Assembly: GCA_947178685.1 (NCBI GenBank)
Contig: CAMWZE010000025.1
Span: 1-10,439 of the forward strand
Direction: 5' to 3'
Length of the DNA: 10,439 bases
Origin: an uncultured Porphyromonadaceae bacterium
Lineage (GTDB): Bacteria > Bacteroidota > Bacteroidia > Bacteroidales > Muribaculaceae
Shown here piece by piece: positions 1-8,500 of this stretch (positions are counted from its first letter, which is position 1; each line of letters begins with the position of its first letter). Below the pieces are notes generated by a model. It ran no database searches, was not told the DNA's origin, and saw only the letters and a list, made by a program, of their open reading frames with translations. A program made the position numbers and the translations under genes.

Positions 1-51
1 TCCGCATTGAAGGCACCCTCCTGAACATACGCTGAAGGGGGTGTGAATTAG
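1..51. other. Window edge with stops in all frames upstream of the S41 frame
   Basis: Positions 1-51 should encode the propeller of the S41 peptidase, but the peptidase frame has TGA at 22-24 and TAG at 49-51. The second + frame has TGA at 8-10 and 44-46 and TAG at 65-67, and the third has TGA at 33-35. No single-base shift restores a continuous reading. I see no insertion-sequence end or recognisable gene here. It could be a rearrangement junction, a decayed gene or an assembly error at a contig end. Confidence 0.5.
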
Positions 52-1569
52 GCTCCCGAGGGTATAGAGAACCGGATTTTAAAGATATCCACCCATGCCG
101 GCTATTATCGTCCTATTTACGGGGAGGGGAACAAGGTTTGGTATTCTGATGGAGGAAATGTCAATGTATATGATTTCTCACAAGGGAAGTCGGATGTCGT
201 GGCCGAGGGTGCTTATATGGAAGTGTCGGCCGACCGACAGAAAGCCGCCTTCTACCAGCGTGGAAAATTCTACGTTACGGATTTCCCGACTCAGAAGGCC
301 AATCTTTCCGATCCTGTAGATCTCTCGCGTCTTGTGGCTGAGATAGACTATGCGCAGGAATGGAACCAGATCTACGACGAGGTGTGGAGAGCATTCAGAG
401 ACGGCTTCTATCTTGAAAACATGCATGGAGCCGATTGGAATGCAATCAAGGCAAAATATGCCGAGCTTCTTCCCTACGTGAAGACCAGATATGATCTGAA
501 TTATGTAATCGGAGAGATGATTTCAGAGCTCGCCTGCGGTCACGCCTACGTTAATCCGGGGGAGGTGAAGGGTATCGACCGCATCTCCATGGGTCTGCTC
601 GGAGCTGAACTGAGCCGCGACAAGAGTGGATATTTCAAGATAGAGAAGATAATACCCGGAGCTGTCTACAGCAAGGATCTGCGCTCACCTTTGGAGGAGC
701 CGGGCCTTGGCGTGAAGGAGGGTGATTTCATAATCGCCATCGACGGTGTGCCCGTGACAGAGACAACCAATATCTATTCCCTATTGGTGGGTAAGGCTGA
801 TGTGCCGGTAGAGCTTACTGTCAACACCTCCGCGAAAGAGCAGGGAGCCCGTAAGATTGTGATAGAACCGATCTCAGACGAATCGGCACTGCGCCATTAC
901 AATTGGGTTCAGAACAACATTAAACGCGTGGAGGAGGCCTCAGGAGGCAAGGTGGGTTACATCTATATTCCCGACATGGGTGTGGAAGGCCTGAATGAAT
1001 TCTCACGCTACTTCTATCCTCAGCTTGATAAGGAGGCTTTGATTATCGATGACCGAGCCAACGGTGGTGGCAACGTATCGCCTATGATCATCGAGCGTCT
1101 GCTTAGAAATCCCTATCGCATGACCATGAGCCGCACCTCCACAAAGACAGGAACAATTCCCGATGCCACCCATGTGGGCCCGAAGGTTCTTCTGATAAAT
1201 AAATATTCGGCCTCCGACGGCGATCTCTTCCCCTGGAGCTTCAAAGCCAATAATCTCGGCACAGTGATAGGAACACGCACATGGGGTGGAATCATCGGTA
1301 TCAGCGGATCGCTGCCCTATATGGATGGCACAGATGTGAGGGTACCGTTCTTCACAAATTATGATGCTAAGACAGGACATTGGATCGTGGAGAATCATGG
1401 TGTGGATCCGGATATTCTCATAGACAACGATCCCATCAAGGAACAGGCCGGAATCGACCAGCAGCTTGAGAAAGCGATCGAAGTGGCATTGGAGCAATTG
1501 AAGAATCGCAAACCACTTCCGGGCGTGCCTGCTCCCCGCACCTTCAAGGATCTCGGTGTTGACAAATGA
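52..1569 (+). CDS. Tricorn-like S41 family peptidase, C-terminal part (5' end missing or interrupted)
   Basis: C-terminal part of a tricorn-type serine peptidase, a family of cell-envelope or periplasmic proteases with an N-terminal beta-propeller, a core domain, a PDZ domain and a catalytic domain. The frame is open from 52. The first ATG is at 199, but codons 52-198 still read as PD40/propeller-like sequence (for example ENRILKIS and VWYSDGGNVNVYDF), so 199 is unlikely to be the natural start. Numbering from the ATG at 199, I see the core helices at about 50-120 with the family histidine H115 (in CGHAYV), a PDZ-like region at about 150-215 (GVKEGDFIIAIDG), the nucleophile pair S339-D340 (in SASDGD) and the glutamate E398 (in WIVENHGVDPD). 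These match the His, Ser-Asp and Glu of the tricorn active site, so the catalytic half looks intact. Full-length relatives are roughly 1,000 residues or more. In-frame stops lie at 22-24 and 49-51, so this is a pseudogene remnant, a frameshifted gene or a contig-edge artefact. The family call is confident; the integrity is not. Confidence 0.85.
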   Translation, partial: APEGIENRILKISTHAGYYRPIYGEGNKVWYSDGGNVNVYDFSQGKSDVVAEGAYMEVSADRQKAAFYQRGKFYVTDFPTQKANLSDPVDLSRLVAEIDYAQEWNQIYDEVWRAFRDGFYLENMHGADWNAIKAKYAELLPYVKTRYDLNYVIGEMISELACGHAYVNPGEVKGIDRISMGLLGAELSRDKSGYFKIEKIIPGAVYSKDLRSPLEEPGLGVKEGDFIIAIDGVPVTETTNIYSLLVGKADVPVELTVNTSAKEQGARKIVIEPISDESALRHYNWVQNNIKRVEEASGGKVGYIYIPDMGVEGLNEFSRYFYPQLDKEALIIDDRANGGGNVSPMIIERLLRNPYRMTMSRTSTKTGTIPDATHVGPKVLLINKYSASDGDLFPWSFKANNLGTVIGTRTWGGIIGISGSLPYMDGTDVRVPFFTNYDAKTGHWIVENHGVDPDILIDNDPIKEQAGIDQQLEKAIEVALEQLKNRKPLPGVPAPRTFKDLGVDK

Positions 1570-1621
1570 ACCGTCACCGGAAGCTGATAAATAAACCATA
1601 GCCGAGTCAACTTTCAATAAC

Positions 1622-1664
1622 AAAGGCGGAAGCTGAAAGATTTAATCTTGCAGCTTCCGCTTTT
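1622..1664 (+). terminator. Strong rho-independent terminator, probably bidirectional
   Basis: GCGGAAGCTG (1626-1635) pairs perfectly with CAGCTTCCGC (1651-1660). After one A/G mismatch the stem continues as AAGAT/ATCTT (1637-1641 with 1645-1649) around a three-base loop. A TTTTATTG tract follows on the + strand. On the - strand the same stem is followed by CTTTGTTATTG, which is also T-rich. It lies 52 bases after the S41 stop and 40 bases past the stop of the convergent CoA-transferase gene, so it can serve both. Confidence 0.9.
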
Positions 1665-1704
1665 ATTGTTGAATCCCGTGATGATAGAGGGATGGTCTTA
1701 TATC

Positions 1705-3198
1705 TCATATATAGCGGGAGAAGTCTACCTTACGCATATCGCCACATTCCTGATAGGTTTGATGCAGGGCAAAGGCAGCCCGGAGATTATGAGGCATATG
1801 GCCTTTAGGAGTTAATTTAAGATAATCCCACATTATCTCTTTATAATCGGGATGTACACAATTTTCTATTATGTGCATAGCGCGTTGGCGCGGATCCTTT
1901 CCACGCAGGTCAGCCACCCCTTGTTCAGTTACTATGACGCGGGCACAGTGATCCGTGTGATCAACGTGGCTCACCATAGGCACTATGGCCGATATGCGAC
2001 CCCCTTTCTGAATGGATGGGCATAGGAATATCGAGAGCCATGCGTTGCGACAGAAGTCGCCGGAACCACCTATTCCATTCATCATGTATGTGCCGTTGAC
2101 ATGTGTGGAATTGATGAATCCGAAAATATCACACTCCAAGGCAGTGTTCATGGCGAGAAGACCGAGCCGGCGTACAATCTCGGGATGATTGGAGATCTCG
2201 CTCGGGCGCATGAGGAGCTTGTCGCGATAGAAATCAATCTTATCCATAAAGCTGAGCATGGCATTGTCGGAGAAAGCGAGTGCACATGTGGATGCAAAAC
2301 TGCATTTACCCTGCTCCATGAGGTCCATCACGGCATCCTGCACCACTTCGGTGAACATCTGGAACTGCGGAATGCCAGGATGGTCTGCGAGCCCGTATAA
2401 CGCAGCGTTAGCTACATTACCGACACCGCTTTGAATCGGGAGAAATTCCTTGGGAATACGTCCGGCTTTAAGTTCTGTGGCTAAGAAATCAGCCACATTA
2501 TATCCGATAGCCCGTGTAATGTCGGTGAGTTCGGTAAATGATTTTATGCTTTCCGACTCATTGCTCGGTACCACTCCGATAATTTTCTTGGGATCGATGT
2601 GCAGCACGGGATCTCCGATACGATCCGACGGCTTATATATCGGAATCTCCCTACGATGGGGAGGATTCAACGGCAGGTAATTGTCGTGAAATCCACGGAA
2701 GGAGGTTTTGTAATATGAGCTGTATTCGATTATTACCTTCTTTGCCATCTCGGCAATAGTGGGGCTTTGTCCAAGGCCCGCACCAAGGATTACATCGCCC
2801 GACGGATTCATCTCTGTCACCTCGATGATGGCCACGTCAATGTCGCCTACGAATCCGTAGCGCATATCTTGCGACACATGACTTAGATGCGGATCATAGT
2901 AGTTGATAGAGCCATCGTTGGCAGCAGTTCTTGTCACCGGGGAGCCTTGATAAGGCATACGCTGAGCGACAGCGTCGGCACGTGTGAGAGCTCCATCCAC
3001 ATAATCATTGGTGGATGCACCGGTGTAAAGATTGATCTTGAACGGCTTCCCCTCCTGATGGTGACGCCTGGCACGTTCGGCCAAAGCCACTGTTACAAGT
3101 TTTGGTGTCCCCGAAGCGGTGAAGCCGGAGGTAGCCACATTGTCGCCATTATTTATGTGACTTGCTGCTTCTTCGGCTGAAATAAAAGGGAAACTCAT
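1705..3198 (-). CDS. Acetyl-CoA hydrolase/transferase family protein (succinate:acetate/propionate CoA-transferase type)
   Basis: Cytoplasmic class I CoA-transferase that moves CoA between acyl-CoAs and short carboxylates, probably succinyl-CoA with acetate or propionate. Substrate choice cannot be read from sequence. With the start used here it has 497 residues, close to the roughly 500 usual for the family. Visible marks are ISAEEAASHI near the N-terminus, the IQSGVGNVANA loop at 255-265, and the catalytic glutamate E284 in FTEVVQDAVMDL, which aligns with the CoA-thioester-forming glutamate of AarC. A glycine-rich stretch follows at 363-386 (NGIGGSGDF), and VTEQGVADLRG at 422-433. An upstream in-frame ATG at 3234 would add 12 residues (MYKITTKIPTLQ) with no family resemblance. 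It would also start inside or before the palindromic -7-type box at 3232-3239, so the ATG at 3198 is preferred. The gene is divergent from miaB and ends at a shared terminator. In Bacteroidales this family fits acetate, propionate and succinate fermentation. No key residue is missing. Confidence 0.92.
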   Translation of the reverse strand: MSFPFISAEEAASHINNGDNVATSGFTASGTPKLVTVALAERARRHHQEGKPFKINLYTGASTNDYVDGALTRADAVAQRMPYQGSPVTRTAANDGSINYYDPHLSHVSQDMRYGFVGDIDVAIIEVTEMNPSGDVILGAGLGQSPTIAEMAKKVIIEYSSYYKTSFRGFHDNYLPLNPPHRREIPIYKPSDRIGDPVLHIDPKKIIGVVPSNESESIKSFTELTDITRAIGYNVADFLATELKAGRIPKEFLPIQSGVGNVANAALYGLADHPGIPQFQMFTEVVQDAVMDLMEQGKCSFASTCALAFSDNAMLSFMDKIDFYRDKLLMRPSEISNHPEIVRRLGLLAMNTALECDIFGFINSTHVNGTYMMNGIGGSGDFCRNAWLSIFLCPSIQKGGRISAIVPMVSHVDHTDHCARVIVTEQGVADLRGKDPRQRAMHIIENCVHPDYKEIMWDYLKLTPKGHMPHNLRAAFALHQTYQECGDMRKVDFSRYI

Positions 3199-3229
3199 TT
3201 GTAATGTAGGGATTTTAGTGGTAATTTTG
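3198..3229 (+). promoter_or_regulatory. Bacteroidetes-type promoter for miaB
   Basis: TTTG at 3198-3201, then a 20-base spacer, then TAATTTTG at 3222-3229. This matches the Bacteroidetes primary sigma consensus TTTG-N19-21-TAnnTTTG. Transcription would start near 3235, leaving a leader of about 30 bases before the miaB ATG at 3266. The -33 box touches the start codon of the divergent CoA-transferase gene, so the two genes are packed back to back. There is no Shine-Dalgarno-like purine tract before the ATG, which is common in Bacteroidetes. Confidence 0.75.
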
Positions 3230-3240
3230 TACAAAATTAC
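3221..3240. promoter_or_regulatory. Perfect 20-base palindrome covering opposed -7 boxes
   Basis: GTAATTTTGTACAAAATTAC equals its own reverse complement. It presents TAATTTTG on the + strand (3222-3229, toward miaB) and the same box on the - strand (3239 down to 3232, toward the CoA-transferase). On the - strand no TTTG lies at the 19-21 base spacing; the nearest is ATTG with 16 bases, so the - promoter is weaker by consensus. The dyad may simply be two fused -7 boxes or may also be an operator for a dimeric regulator. Both readings are inference. Confidence 0.55.
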
Positions 3241-3265
3241 TCACATTTTTCCATTCAATTGATAT

Positions 3266-4633
3266 ATGGAACCATTTTTTTTACCAAATAAGGGAAAAAA
3301 TAGCACAGATTCTAAAAAAGTGCGCATCGAGACATACGGATGCCAGATGAATGTGGCAGATTCGGAGGTGGTGGCCGCCATGATGGGTATGGCCGGTTAT
3401 GAGCCTACGGAGACTGATGAAGATGCGGCTGCGGTGCTTCTAAATACCTGCTCCATCCGCGAGAATGCTGAGCAGAAAATATATTCGCGTATAGCCTACT
3501 GGAACGCCCTGCGACGCAAATTGGGCCGTAATATCATAATCGGAGTGATAGGGTGCATGGCCGAGCGTCTCAAACAGCGTCTTATCGAGGAATATGGTGT
3601 GGATGTCGTGGCCGGTCCGGATGCATATCTTGATCTACCTAATCTTGTGGCAGCCGCCGAGACAGGTTCCAAGGCTATAAATATCGACCTCTCCACTACA
3701 GAGACCTATAAGGATGTGATGCCCCGTCGGCTCGGTGCTTCCTCTATAAGCGGATTCATATCCATCATGCGCGGATGCAATAATTTCTGTTCTTACTGTA
3801 TCGTGCCCTATACAAGGGGACGCGAGCGCAGCCGCGAACCGAAGAGCATACTTCATGAGCTCGCCGATCTGCGTAGCCGTGGATTCAAGGAGGTAACACT
3901 CTTGGGTCAGAATGTCAACAGTTACAATTATGTGGACGAGGAGGGTGCTGTCACTGATTTCCCGGCATTATTGGCTATGGTGGCCCAGGCAGCCCCCGAC
4001 ATGCGGGTGCGCTTCACCACATCACATCCGAAGGATATGAGCGACAAGACTCTCGAGACCATGGCCGCATATCCCAATATCGCGCGTCATATCCACCTGC
4101 CGGTGCAGAGTGGAAGCAACGAGGTGTTGAAGCTGATGAACCGTAAATACACCCGGGAATGGTATCTTGACCGCGTGGCGGCAATCCGTCGTATTCTTCC
4201 CGATGCCGGACTGTCAACCGATCTTTTCACCGGATTCCACAATGAGACGGAGGAGAATTTCCAGGAGACACTTGAGCTTATGCGGGAGGCGGGATTTGAT
4301 TCTGCGTTCATGTTCAAATATTCGGAACGTCCCGGCACGTATGCGTCGAAACACCTCCCCGACAATGTGCCGGAGGATGTCAAGATTGAGCGTCTCAACC
4401 GCATGATAGCCCTTCAGAACGAGCTTTCGGCCGAGAGTAACCGCAAGGATATAGGCAGGGAGTTTGAGGTGCTTGTAGAGGGGCGTTCAAAGCGCAGTGC
4501 CGACGAGTATATCGGTCGCACGAGTCAGAATAAGGTAGTGGTATTCCCTAAAGGTGAGACAAAGCCGGGGGATTTCGTAAAGGTTCGCATCACCGACTCC
4601 AGCAGTGCCACCCTCCGTGGCGAACTGATATGA
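3266..4633 (+). CDS. miaB: tRNA-2-methylthio-N6-dimethylallyladenosine synthase MiaB
   Basis: Radical-SAM methylthiotransferase that converts i6A to ms2i6A at position 37 of tRNAs reading UNN codons, acting after MiaA in the cytoplasm. At 455 residues it is normal for the family. The N-terminal UPF0004 domain carries the auxiliary cluster cysteines C26 (ETYGCQMN), C62 (NTCSIRENA) and C97 (GCMAER). The radical-SAM CxxxCxxC is C171, C175, C178 in RGCNNFCSYCIVPYTRGRE, a signature that favours MiaB over RimO or MtaB. The SAM barrel continues with VTLLGQNVNSY, HLPVQSGSN and FTGFHNET. A C-terminal TRAM domain at about 392-455 binds tRNA. The ATG at 3266 suits the predicted transcription start near 3235. 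Residues 2-17 are an AT-rich, poorly conserved leader that includes eight consecutive T at 3275-3282. The gene is monocistronic and its stop is only 32 bases from the end of the convergent coiled-coil gene. All catalytic residues are present. Confidence 0.97.
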   Translation: MEPFFLPNKGKNSTDSKKVRIETYGCQMNVADSEVVAAMMGMAGYEPTETDEDAAAVLLNTCSIRENAEQKIYSRIAYWNALRRKLGRNIIIGVIGCMAERLKQRLIEEYGVDVVAGPDAYLDLPNLVAAAETGSKAINIDLSTTETYKDVMPRRLGASSISGFISIMRGCNNFCSYCIVPYTRGRERSREPKSILHELADLRSRGFKEVTLLGQNVNSYNYVDEEGAVTDFPALLAMVAQAAPDMRVRFTTSHPKDMSDKTLETMAAYPNIARHIHLPVQSGSNEVLKLMNRKYTREWYLDRVAAIRRILPDAGLSTDLFTGFHNETEENFQETLELMREAGFDSAFMFKYSERPGTYASKHLPDNVPEDVKIERLNRMIALQNELSAESNRKDIGREFEVLVEGRSKRSADEYIGRTSQNKVVVFPKGETKPGDFVKVRITDSSSATLRGELI

Positions 4634-4665
4634 TCGCCCGCCTGCGAGAAAAATAGCCCGATAAT
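4634..4665. other. Short convergent spacer between miaB and the coiled-coil gene
   Basis: These 32 bases separate two converging stops. The only structure is a four-base stem (TCGC/GCGA) followed by GAAAAATAG, which is too weak and wrongly followed to be an intrinsic terminator in either direction. Termination is probably rho-dependent, or the 3' ends of the two transcripts overlap. Confidence 0.4.
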
Positions 4666-5541
4666 TCAGAGGTCGGGAAGTTCAGAGAGCCAGTCGTCGT
4701 CGGAACGGCCGGCTCTTTTTTTCGGTGTATTCTTTTGCAACGACTTGAGGTAGGCTGCTACCTTTTCGGAGGTCTCGGCCGGTGTGCCTTCAATAGTTGT
4801 GGTGTCTTTCTCTTCGTAGTAGGGACGGGTCATGTCAGCCGGATTTACGGCACTCTTATTCTGCTCCGGAGCAGTGGACGATGCCGGTTGTGCTGAACGG
4901 GATGAATCGTCGGATTCCGGGTGCGTAATGCGCGGTGCCTCCTCATACCGTGTGATGAACGACCCGCGGTAGCCTTGGCTATGATGGGGAACTCTCCGGT
5001 TATTCGGAGAGATGAAGCGGGGCGACGACCCGTTGGGACGTAACTTGGGAGGGCCGGCGGGAAACCGTCTGGTATCGGCCATATCAATAGGCTCGACAAG
5101 TTCGCTGTCATCGGCTACGGCAAGACGTTTACGCGCATCCCCCAGACGAGCCTCAAGTTCCGTGATGCGTTTCTCATACCTTCGTTTCAAATCTTCCACC
5201 TTACTCAGCTCCTTATTAAACTCCGCCAATTTCTCGTCGACGCTCTTATGTTCGGCAAGAGAATCGAGAGCTTTGGTGAGCTTAAGGCGTGTCTCCTCCA
5301 GCTCGCGGTGTTCATCCGCAAGACGTTTGTCGGTATCTGTGAGGAGTCGCAGGAGCTCCGACACCTTAAACGATTGTATGGAGGTTTCCTTACGCTGCTT
5401 CTCAAGCATCTCGAGTGTTTCATCAAGACGTTGGCGCAGGTCAGCCTCGGTCTTGTCGGTCTCCAGAAGGCGACGGAGTGCCTTAAATGGATGCAGCCAT
5501 ACTCTCCAGACCGTCCATCTGAGACAATAACCTCCGGCCAT
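4666..5541 (-). CDS. Coiled-coil protein with disordered C-terminal tail, function unknown
   Basis: I do not recognise a named family. The 291-residue product starts with a short aromatic and basic stretch (residues 5-25, with several W and R), which looks amphipathic rather than like a signal peptide or membrane segment. Residues about 25-140 are rich in E, K, R and L in heptad-like spacing and should form a long coiled coil. Residues 150-260 are rich in P, S, T, N and D with no hydrophobic core and are probably disordered. The tail has a short helix-like piece (EKVAAYLKSLQK, about 259-270), a basic patch (TPKKRAGR) and an acidic end, SDDDWLSELPDL, of the kind used as a short docking motif. 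The ATG shares one base with the TAA stop of the preceding gene (TAATG), so translation is probably coupled and the two proteins are likely made in a fixed ratio. A scaffold or partner role for that gene is inference. It converges on miaB with no clear terminator between them. Confidence 0.75.
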   Translation of the reverse strand: MAGGYCLRWTVWRVWLHPFKALRRLLETDKTEADLRQRLDETLEMLEKQRKETSIQSFKVSELLRLLTDTDKRLADEHRELEETRLKLTKALDSLAEHKSVDEKLAEFNKELSKVEDLKRRYEKRITELEARLGDARKRLAVADDSELVEPIDMADTRRFPAGPPKLRPNGSSPRFISPNNRRVPHHSQGYRGSFITRYEEAPRITHPESDDSSRSAQPASSTAPEQNKSAVNPADMTRPYYEEKDTTTIEGTPAETSEKVAAYLKSLQKNTPKKRAGRSDDDWLSELPDL

Positions 5542-8500
5542 TATTCAGCCGAAGCATAGAGGAGTGGATCGGAATCTTCGGAATTATTCCCGGCATCGGG
5601 ATCGGCAGGTTTCACCACAATGCCTTCACCTTTACGGCCGTTGATGGCGATTGTGAGAGGGTCGGCAAATTCCACTATTCTGACAGCATCCGATTCGTAG
5701 ACGGCGGGCATTGAATCAAGATAGTCGGCATCGAAGACACCTTGGCCGTGAACAGGATCGATTGTGAAATATCCCACACCGAAGGAGGTGAGATTCTGGA
5801 AGAAATGGGTGCCCTGCGAGGGCTCGATGTGATAGCCCGGGAGAGCCGACTCCACAATAAGGCGGGCACCTGCTATCTGAGGCCAGCGTACGGGAATGCC
5901 AAGGGCAGAGTCTGATGAACCCCAGCGGCCGGGACCGATCAGGATATAAGGCTCCGATTCCTCGGTGAGCTTACGGTTGATCTGTTCGATCTCACGGGCC
6001 ACTTCCGGATTCCGGGTGCTGTTGAATGTCTTTGGCTTAACGTAGACCACTGTGCGAACGCCATCCATCAGACCATGCCCGAGGGCAGTGTTGGAGCGGA
6101 GCAGAAGTTTGGATTCCTCTACATCCATCACAGAGTCGTCGAGCATCTCCTTTTTGTCGACTATAGGGCGTATCTGGAGCCAGTAGAGCATACCTTTCTT
6201 GTCGGAGGATGTGGCATCCGGACGGACAAGACCGGCAAATTCTATCTCCACCGGGCGTCCCATCGCATACTGTCCTGTGGTGAGCATGAAATCAAGAGCC
6301 TCAGCCAGCGGGTAGACCTTCTGACGGAGCACATTTACGAATGTCACGAGTTTACGCCCCGGGCCGAAGCCGGAATCACGGATCATGCGGTCGTTGAAGT
6401 CGAATGTGGAGACGAGATATTTCAATGCCCCGGTCTTGAAGGCATCGGCCACGGGAAGCTTGACTATATTGAAGCCGTCGTCGGTCTTGAAGTCTTCACT
6501 TTTCGGAGGTATGTCGGGGAGTGCGTAGAGTATACGCTGAGTGTCGCGCAGAGCAAGCTCCACAGTGGATGTCTGGAGCACATGCTCGGGATGACGGGGG
6601 GAGAAACGGAGAGCCATTCCACCGTCTACGATATATTTGCCGAGCCCGGCGGCCACTTCGGCCACACCATCTTCAGCCACCTCGTTGTTGAGAGGATAAT
6701 AGTTGATGGAGCGCCCCACACCGGAGAAACTCGGATAATAGTAGCCCTGATGATCCTCGCCCACAACCTCCTGAAGGATTATGGCCATCTTCTCCTGGTC
6801 GATCACGTTGCTGGTGGCATTCATATATGCCTTCGAATCTGCGAAGAATACGGAGGCATATACACTCTTGACAGCATCGCAGAGCATCCGTAGCATAACG
6901 TCGGTCTCCTTGAGATGAGGAATCATATAGGTGGAATAGATACCGGCAAATGGCTGATAGTGGGAGTCTTCAAGCAGTGAAGAGCTGCGCACGGCAAGAG
7001 GCTTGTCGATTACATCGAACAACGCTATGAAATTCTCTATCAGACTTTCCGGCAGGCGGGCTGCAAGGAAGCACTTCAGAATCTCCTCATCGGGACGATC
7101 AGACAGGGCAATCGGATAGAGGTTGTTGCTCTCCATAAACTGGTCGAAGATATCGGTGCAGAGCACCACAGTGCGCGGAATGGTGATCTGTACCCCCTTG
7201 AAGTCATCGCAGACAGGATTGCGCTTTATGATCTGGTCAATGAATGCCAGACCGCGTCCTTTGCCTCCCAGCGAACCCTCGCCGATGCGGGCGAAGTTAC
7301 TGTAATGGTCAAAGCGGTCTTTTTTGAAAATAGCCACCACGCCGCGGTTCTTCATGCGACGGTATTTCACGATGCTCTCGAAGATGAGTTTCCTTACATT
7401 CGGCACCTGATCAAGGCTCGAAGTGGTGTGATTCTTCACCACATCGGCTATGGGGAACAGCGCGCGCGAATATAGCCAGCGCGACACATCGTTGCTGCTG
7501 CAGTGATAGAACAGCGACTCGGCCGGAATGTTGTAGATATTGTTCTGGAGAGCCTTGAGATCCTGGATGCGCATTATCTCCATTCCTGTGGAGGGGTCTT
7601 TGACTATGAAGTCGCCGAAACCGAAATGCTTCTCCACAGCGTCGCGGAGGTCTTGCGGAAGTGTCTTTGAATTCTTATCGAGAAACACGAATCCGGCCTC
7701 CTGCACACGGCGACGGTTGTCGTCTTCCTGACTCTCGATGATGATAGGCATGAAAGGATTGCGCTTACGCACCATGCGGGCAAACTTGATGCCGGCATCC
7801 GGATCCTTGTGTCCATCTTTAGGGAATCTCACATCGGATATTATACCGAGCATGTTTTCACCGTATTTGTCAAAAAGTCGCTCGGCCTCCTCATAGTCTC
7901 TGGCGAAGAGCACTTTCGGACGCCCCCTCATGCGGAGCATTGCTTCATGTTCGTTGAGAGCCTCGGTGGAGAACACCATACTCTGCTTAAGTAGATACTT
8001 GAAGAGATGAGGAAGTATGGATGAGTAGAAGCGTATGGAGTCTTCAATAAGCAAGACCGCCTGAACGCCGACATCGCATATATCGTTGTCGGCATTCATA
8101 CGGTCTTCTATAAGTTTTATGATTGCGAGGATCAGATCCACGTTGCCGAGCCATGAGAACACATAGTCCACGCCGGCGAGATCCTCGTTGGCAATACGAC
8201 GTCTTACCTCCTTGGAGAAGGGGGTGAGCACCACAAACGGAATGTCAGGGTATAGGTCGTCTATTTTGCGAGCCTCGCGGAATGTCTCGCTGATGTCTAC
8301 ACCCGGCATCGCGATGATCAGGTCGAAGCTTTTATCAGCCAACTCTTTGTAGGCTTCCTCATAATTGGCGGCCTTCACAAACCTCGGGGGCGATGAGAGG
8401 TTGAGTGATACATACTCAAAATATATCTGTTCATCGACACGTCCGTCTTCCTCCATCATGAAAGCGTCATATGGTGTGGCTATGAGGAGCACGTTGAAGA

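Noticed and set aside
1003..1623. 206-codon - strand frame under the S41 peptidase
   Set aside because: It is antisense to the catalytic residues of the peptidase, runs into the terminator region and shows no recognisable domain.
3266..4633. Calling the methylthiotransferase RimO or MtaB instead of MiaB
   Set aside because: ETYGCQMN, NTCSIRENAEQK, RGCNNFCSYCIVPYTRGRERSR and HLPVQSGSN are the MiaB pattern.
4633..4655. Possible terminator after miaB
   Set aside because: The stem is only four base pairs and is followed by GAAAAATAG, not a T tract, on the + strand.
6075..6893. Long open + strand frame (272 codons) opposite the PEP/pyruvate-binding gene
   Set aside because: Its product has no family resemblance and is antisense to a clearly conserved ATP-grasp domain. 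The openness follows from codon usage of the real gene.
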